A DNA stretch of 64,000 bases, from assembly GCF_033096005.1 (NCBI RefSeq), contig NZ_AP026803.1, positions 1-64,000 of the forward strand. The letters run 5' to 3'. Positions within the stretch are counted from its first letter, which is position 1, and each line of letters begins with the position of its first letter. Of this stretch, positions 60,932 through 64,000 are shown piece by piece. The translations under genes were made by a program, and so were the position numbers. The notes under the pieces were generated by a model that saw only the letters and a program-made list of their open reading frames with translations, ran no database searches and was not told where the DNA came from. This stretch comes from Lactobacillus xylocopicola. Its GTDB lineage: Bacteria > Bacillota > Bacilli > Lactobacillales > Lactobacillaceae.

Positions 60932-61696
60932 ATGAAAGTTGGATTCATTGGAACCGGTAAAATTGGCACGGCGCTTGTTAAGGGATTGTTGCATGCGGGG
61001 ATAGCAGGACAGGAGATCTTTGTTTATGCTGGCGGTCATGAATCAGCTCGCCAGCTCGCTGCTCAAAATGATCTGCAGGTAGTCAATGATTATGCGGAAT
61101 TTGCCACCTGCCAGGCGGTAGTTGTGGCGGTGGGCGGCCCGATTATTGAGACCATCATTAAGGAGCTGGGGCAAAGGTACCACGGCATTATCCTGTCAAC
61201 GGGTGGCGGAGATCTGACTAAGGTCAACCAGGACTTACCAGCTGGTTCTTCTTTTGTTAAAATTGTTCCTAACACACCCGTACAGATTGGTGAGGGCATC
61301 ACGGCCGTTAGCTTTGTTCCTAATGAACAGGCGGAAGTGGTCGAGCCGGTTAAAGCAATTTTGGCCTTGCTGGGTGAGGTCTATATTGTGCCAGAAAAGC
61401 TCTTGGGTATTTATGGGACTGTTGCGGGTTGTGCACCGGCTTATGTGGACTTAATGATTGAGGCCTTGAGTGATGCAGCTGTCCAAAATGGCGTCAACCG
61501 CGCTGAGTCTTACCCATTAATTGAAAAGATGCTGCTGGGTACGGCCAAGCTGGCCCTGGCTGAACACAAGTTGCCAGAAGAATTAAAAGACGAGGTTACT
61601 ACGCCCGGTGGCAGCACCATTAGGGGCGTGGTGAAGCTGGAAGAAATGAACTTTCGCAACGCATTGATTCAAGCAATTAATGCATCAGCTAAGTAA
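60932..61696 (+). CDS. proC: Pyrroline-5-carboxylate reductase
   Basis: 254 residues. Rossmann start KVGFIGTGKIGTALVKGL and the C-terminal signature EVTTPGGSTIRGVVKLEE. Last step of proline synthesis from glutamate. ATG lies behind GGAAAGTAGGG. Confidence 0.93.
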   Translation: MKVGFIGTGKIGTALVKGLLHAGIAGQEIFVYAGGHESARQLAAQNDLQVVNDYAEFATCQAVVVAVGGPIIETIIKELGQRYHGIILSTGGGDLTKVNQDLPAGSSFVKIVPNTPVQIGEGITAVSFVPNEQAEVVEPVKAILALLGEVYIVPEKLLGIYGTVAGCAPAYVDLMIEALSDAAVQNGVNRAESYPLIEKMLLGTAKLALAEHKLPEELKDEVTTPGGSTIRGVVKLEEMNFRNALIQAINASAK

Positions 61697-61707
61697 TAAT
61701 TGCTAAA

Positions 61708-61742
61708 CAAATGGCTGAGTCTAATTGGACTCAGCCATTTTT
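61708..61742 (+). terminator. Terminator of proC
   Basis: AAATGGCTGAGTC pairs perfectly with GACTCAGCCATTT; loop TAATTG. Confidence 0.9.
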
Positions 61743-61745
61743 GGT

Positions 61746-61780
61746 AAAAAAAGACGCTACATCATAGTAGCGTCTTTTTA
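61746..61780. terminator. Terminator of ldhD (minus strand)
   Basis: AAAAAGACGCTAC pairs perfectly with GTAGCGTCTTTTT. It lies 14 bases beyond the ldhD stop; it could also back up the proC terminator. Confidence 0.88.
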
Positions 61781-61793
61781 GAAAAATTATTTT

Positions 61794-62941
<1,148 letters not shown>

Positions 62942-63125
62942 TGGATTGCCGCAGGCTAGTTTGCCTTACGGCCGTTGGCTTAATAAATTTTTTGTTAAAA
63001 TCGTGAAAATGATAACAGCTCTTGTGCACAGTAAAAAAACCAACGGTAGAGCAAATAATTGCTAGAGTTTTAAGTTAACTAAAAAAATTATATAATAAGG
63101 AAGCACAAATAAAAAGGAGAAAAAA

Positions 63126-63953
63126 ATGATCTTAATTTCGTGGAATATCGATTCGCTAAATGCCGCCCTAACTGGTACTTCTTCAAGAGCGGTTGAAACG
63201 CGCAAAGTACTGCAGAAAATACATGACCAAGCAGCAGAGATAATTGCCATTCAAGAAACCAAGTTACGTGCAACGGGACCGACTAAGAAACACCAGGAAG
63301 TTTTGGCAACAGAGTTTCCAGAGTATGAGTTGGTCTGGCGGTCAGCGGAAGAACCCGCCCGTAAAGGTTATGCTGGCACAATGTACTTGTACAAAAAAGA
63401 CCTTAAGCCTAAGGTCACTTACCCTAAAATCGGTGCACCAGCACCAATGGATGATGAGGGCAGGATTATTACTTTGGAATTTCCGAAGTTTTTTGTAACC
63501 CAAGTTTACACGCCTAATTCGGGAAATGGCTTAAAGCGGTTGAGTGAGCGGCAGGTATGGGACGAGCAGTATCTTAACTATCTGAAAGAATTAGATCAGC
63601 AAAAGCCGGTTCTGGCCAGTGGCGATTACAATTGTGCCCATACAGAGATTGACCTGAAGCACCCGGACAACAACCACCATTCCGCTGGTTTCACGGATGA
63701 GGAGCGGGCAAACTTCAGTCAGCTCCTCGAGGCCGGTTTTACCGATACCTTTAGAAGGGTAAATGGCAAGGTCGAAGGTGTTTATTCTTGGTGGGCTCAG
63801 CGGGTAAAAACCGCCAAGGCCAACAACTCGGGTTGGAGAATCGATTATTGGCTTACTAGTGACCGGATTGCGACTAAGGTGAAGCGGTCTGAGATGATGG
63901 ACACCGGTGTCCGTGCCGATCACTGCCCAATTTTACTAGAAATTGACCTGTAA
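63126..63953 (+). CDS. exoA: Exodeoxyribonuclease III
   Basis: 275 residues. AP endonuclease/3'-5' exonuclease of base-excision repair. Metal-binding Glu in IAIQETKLRA, catalytic SGDYNCAHTEIDL, WRIDYWLTSD and the terminal His in VRADHCPILLE. ATG follows AAAAAGGAG. Complete, close to the window end. Confidence 0.95.
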   Translation: MILISWNIDSLNAALTGTSSRAVETRKVLQKIHDQAAEIIAIQETKLRATGPTKKHQEVLATEFPEYELVWRSAEEPARKGYAGTMYLYKKDLKPKVTYPKIGAPAPMDDEGRIITLEFPKFFVTQVYTPNSGNGLKRLSERQVWDEQYLNYLKELDQQKPVLASGDYNCAHTEIDLKHPDNNHHSAGFTDEERANFSQLLEAGFTDTFRRVNGKVEGVYSWWAQRVKTAKANNSGWRIDYWLTSDRIATKVKRSEMMDTGVRADHCPILLEIDL

Positions 63954-63964
63954 AGTTGTTAATT

Positions 63965-63993
63965 AAAGAAATCCAAGGTTTGGGTTTCTTTTT
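63965..63993 (+). terminator. Terminator after exoA
   Basis: AAAGAAATCC pairs with GGGTTTCTTT (one G-U), then T-rich. Confidence 0.75.
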
Positions 63994-64000
63994 CTTTTGT

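Overview
The window reads as a chromosome segment of a Lactobacillus in the strict sense (L. delbrueckii / L. acidophilus group, species not resolved). It opens exactly on dnaA and runs dnaA-dnaN-yaaA-recF-gyrB-gyrA-rpsF-ssb-rpsR-gdpP-rplI-dnaB, the usual replication-origin block of Lactobacillales. A D-lactate dehydrogenase, CcpA-type cre sites and many paired-arm terminators fit that host. No rRNA gene, CRISPR array, complete insertion sequence or prophage is visible.

Layout. 1-14.2 kb: origin and replication/translation core, with a DnaA-trio-like unwinding region between dnaA and dnaN. 14.3-16.8 kb: csbD-like stress protein, a lipase-fold protein, MgtC and a tRNA-Thr(AGT). 16.8-29.7 kb: an AT-rich accessory island directly after the tRNA. 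It holds a decayed ORF, a DMT transporter, a compact putative RiPP cassette (ABC ATPase, two ABC-2 permeases, a 47-residue peptide, a hairpin terminator, a stand-alone YcaO protein), a decayed lactococcin-972-like bacteriocin/immunity locus (broken signal-peptide ORF, DUF1430-like membrane protein in two frames, ABC ATPase), and a family of three secreted paralogues of which the middle one carries two nonsense codons. 29.7-41.9 kb: hydrolase, a PTS EIIC with RpiR regulator and cre site, an Xre regulator that appears to start at ATT, a secreted matrixin-like metalloprotease, signal peptidase I, a MerR-cupin-CMD operon, a truncated GH13 remnant, a racemase and an ABC efflux pair. 41.9-45.4 kb: an unannotated 24-residue peptide gene under a palindromic operator, and a second ABC trio with the same three-gene layout as the RiPP exporter. 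45.4-59.7 kb: a redox and regulator neighbourhood with LysR, TetR, three MerR regulators, SDRs, zinc alcohol dehydrogenase, carboxymuconolactone-decarboxylase-like proteins and an FtsX-type ABC system. 59.7-64 kb: housekeeping genes (HAD phosphatase, proC, ldhD, exoA).

How the parts work together. The most distinctive unit is 18616-22456. The exporter genes, the short peptide and the modifying-enzyme gene lie on one strand with short gaps or overlaps. A strong hairpin sits between the peptide gene and ycaO, the usual way a precursor is made in excess over its enzyme. There is no visible E1-like partner, dehydrogenase or TfuA, so the chemistry is open. Five promoters in the window (36420, 47986, 49932, 54615, 58164) have a 19-bp spacer with a dyad, the MerR signature. 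They link the four MerR genes to oxidoreductase, cupin, CMD and cyclophilin-like genes. A family of at least six hairpin-terminator repeats is scattered from 18 to 38 kb, mostly in the accessory part.
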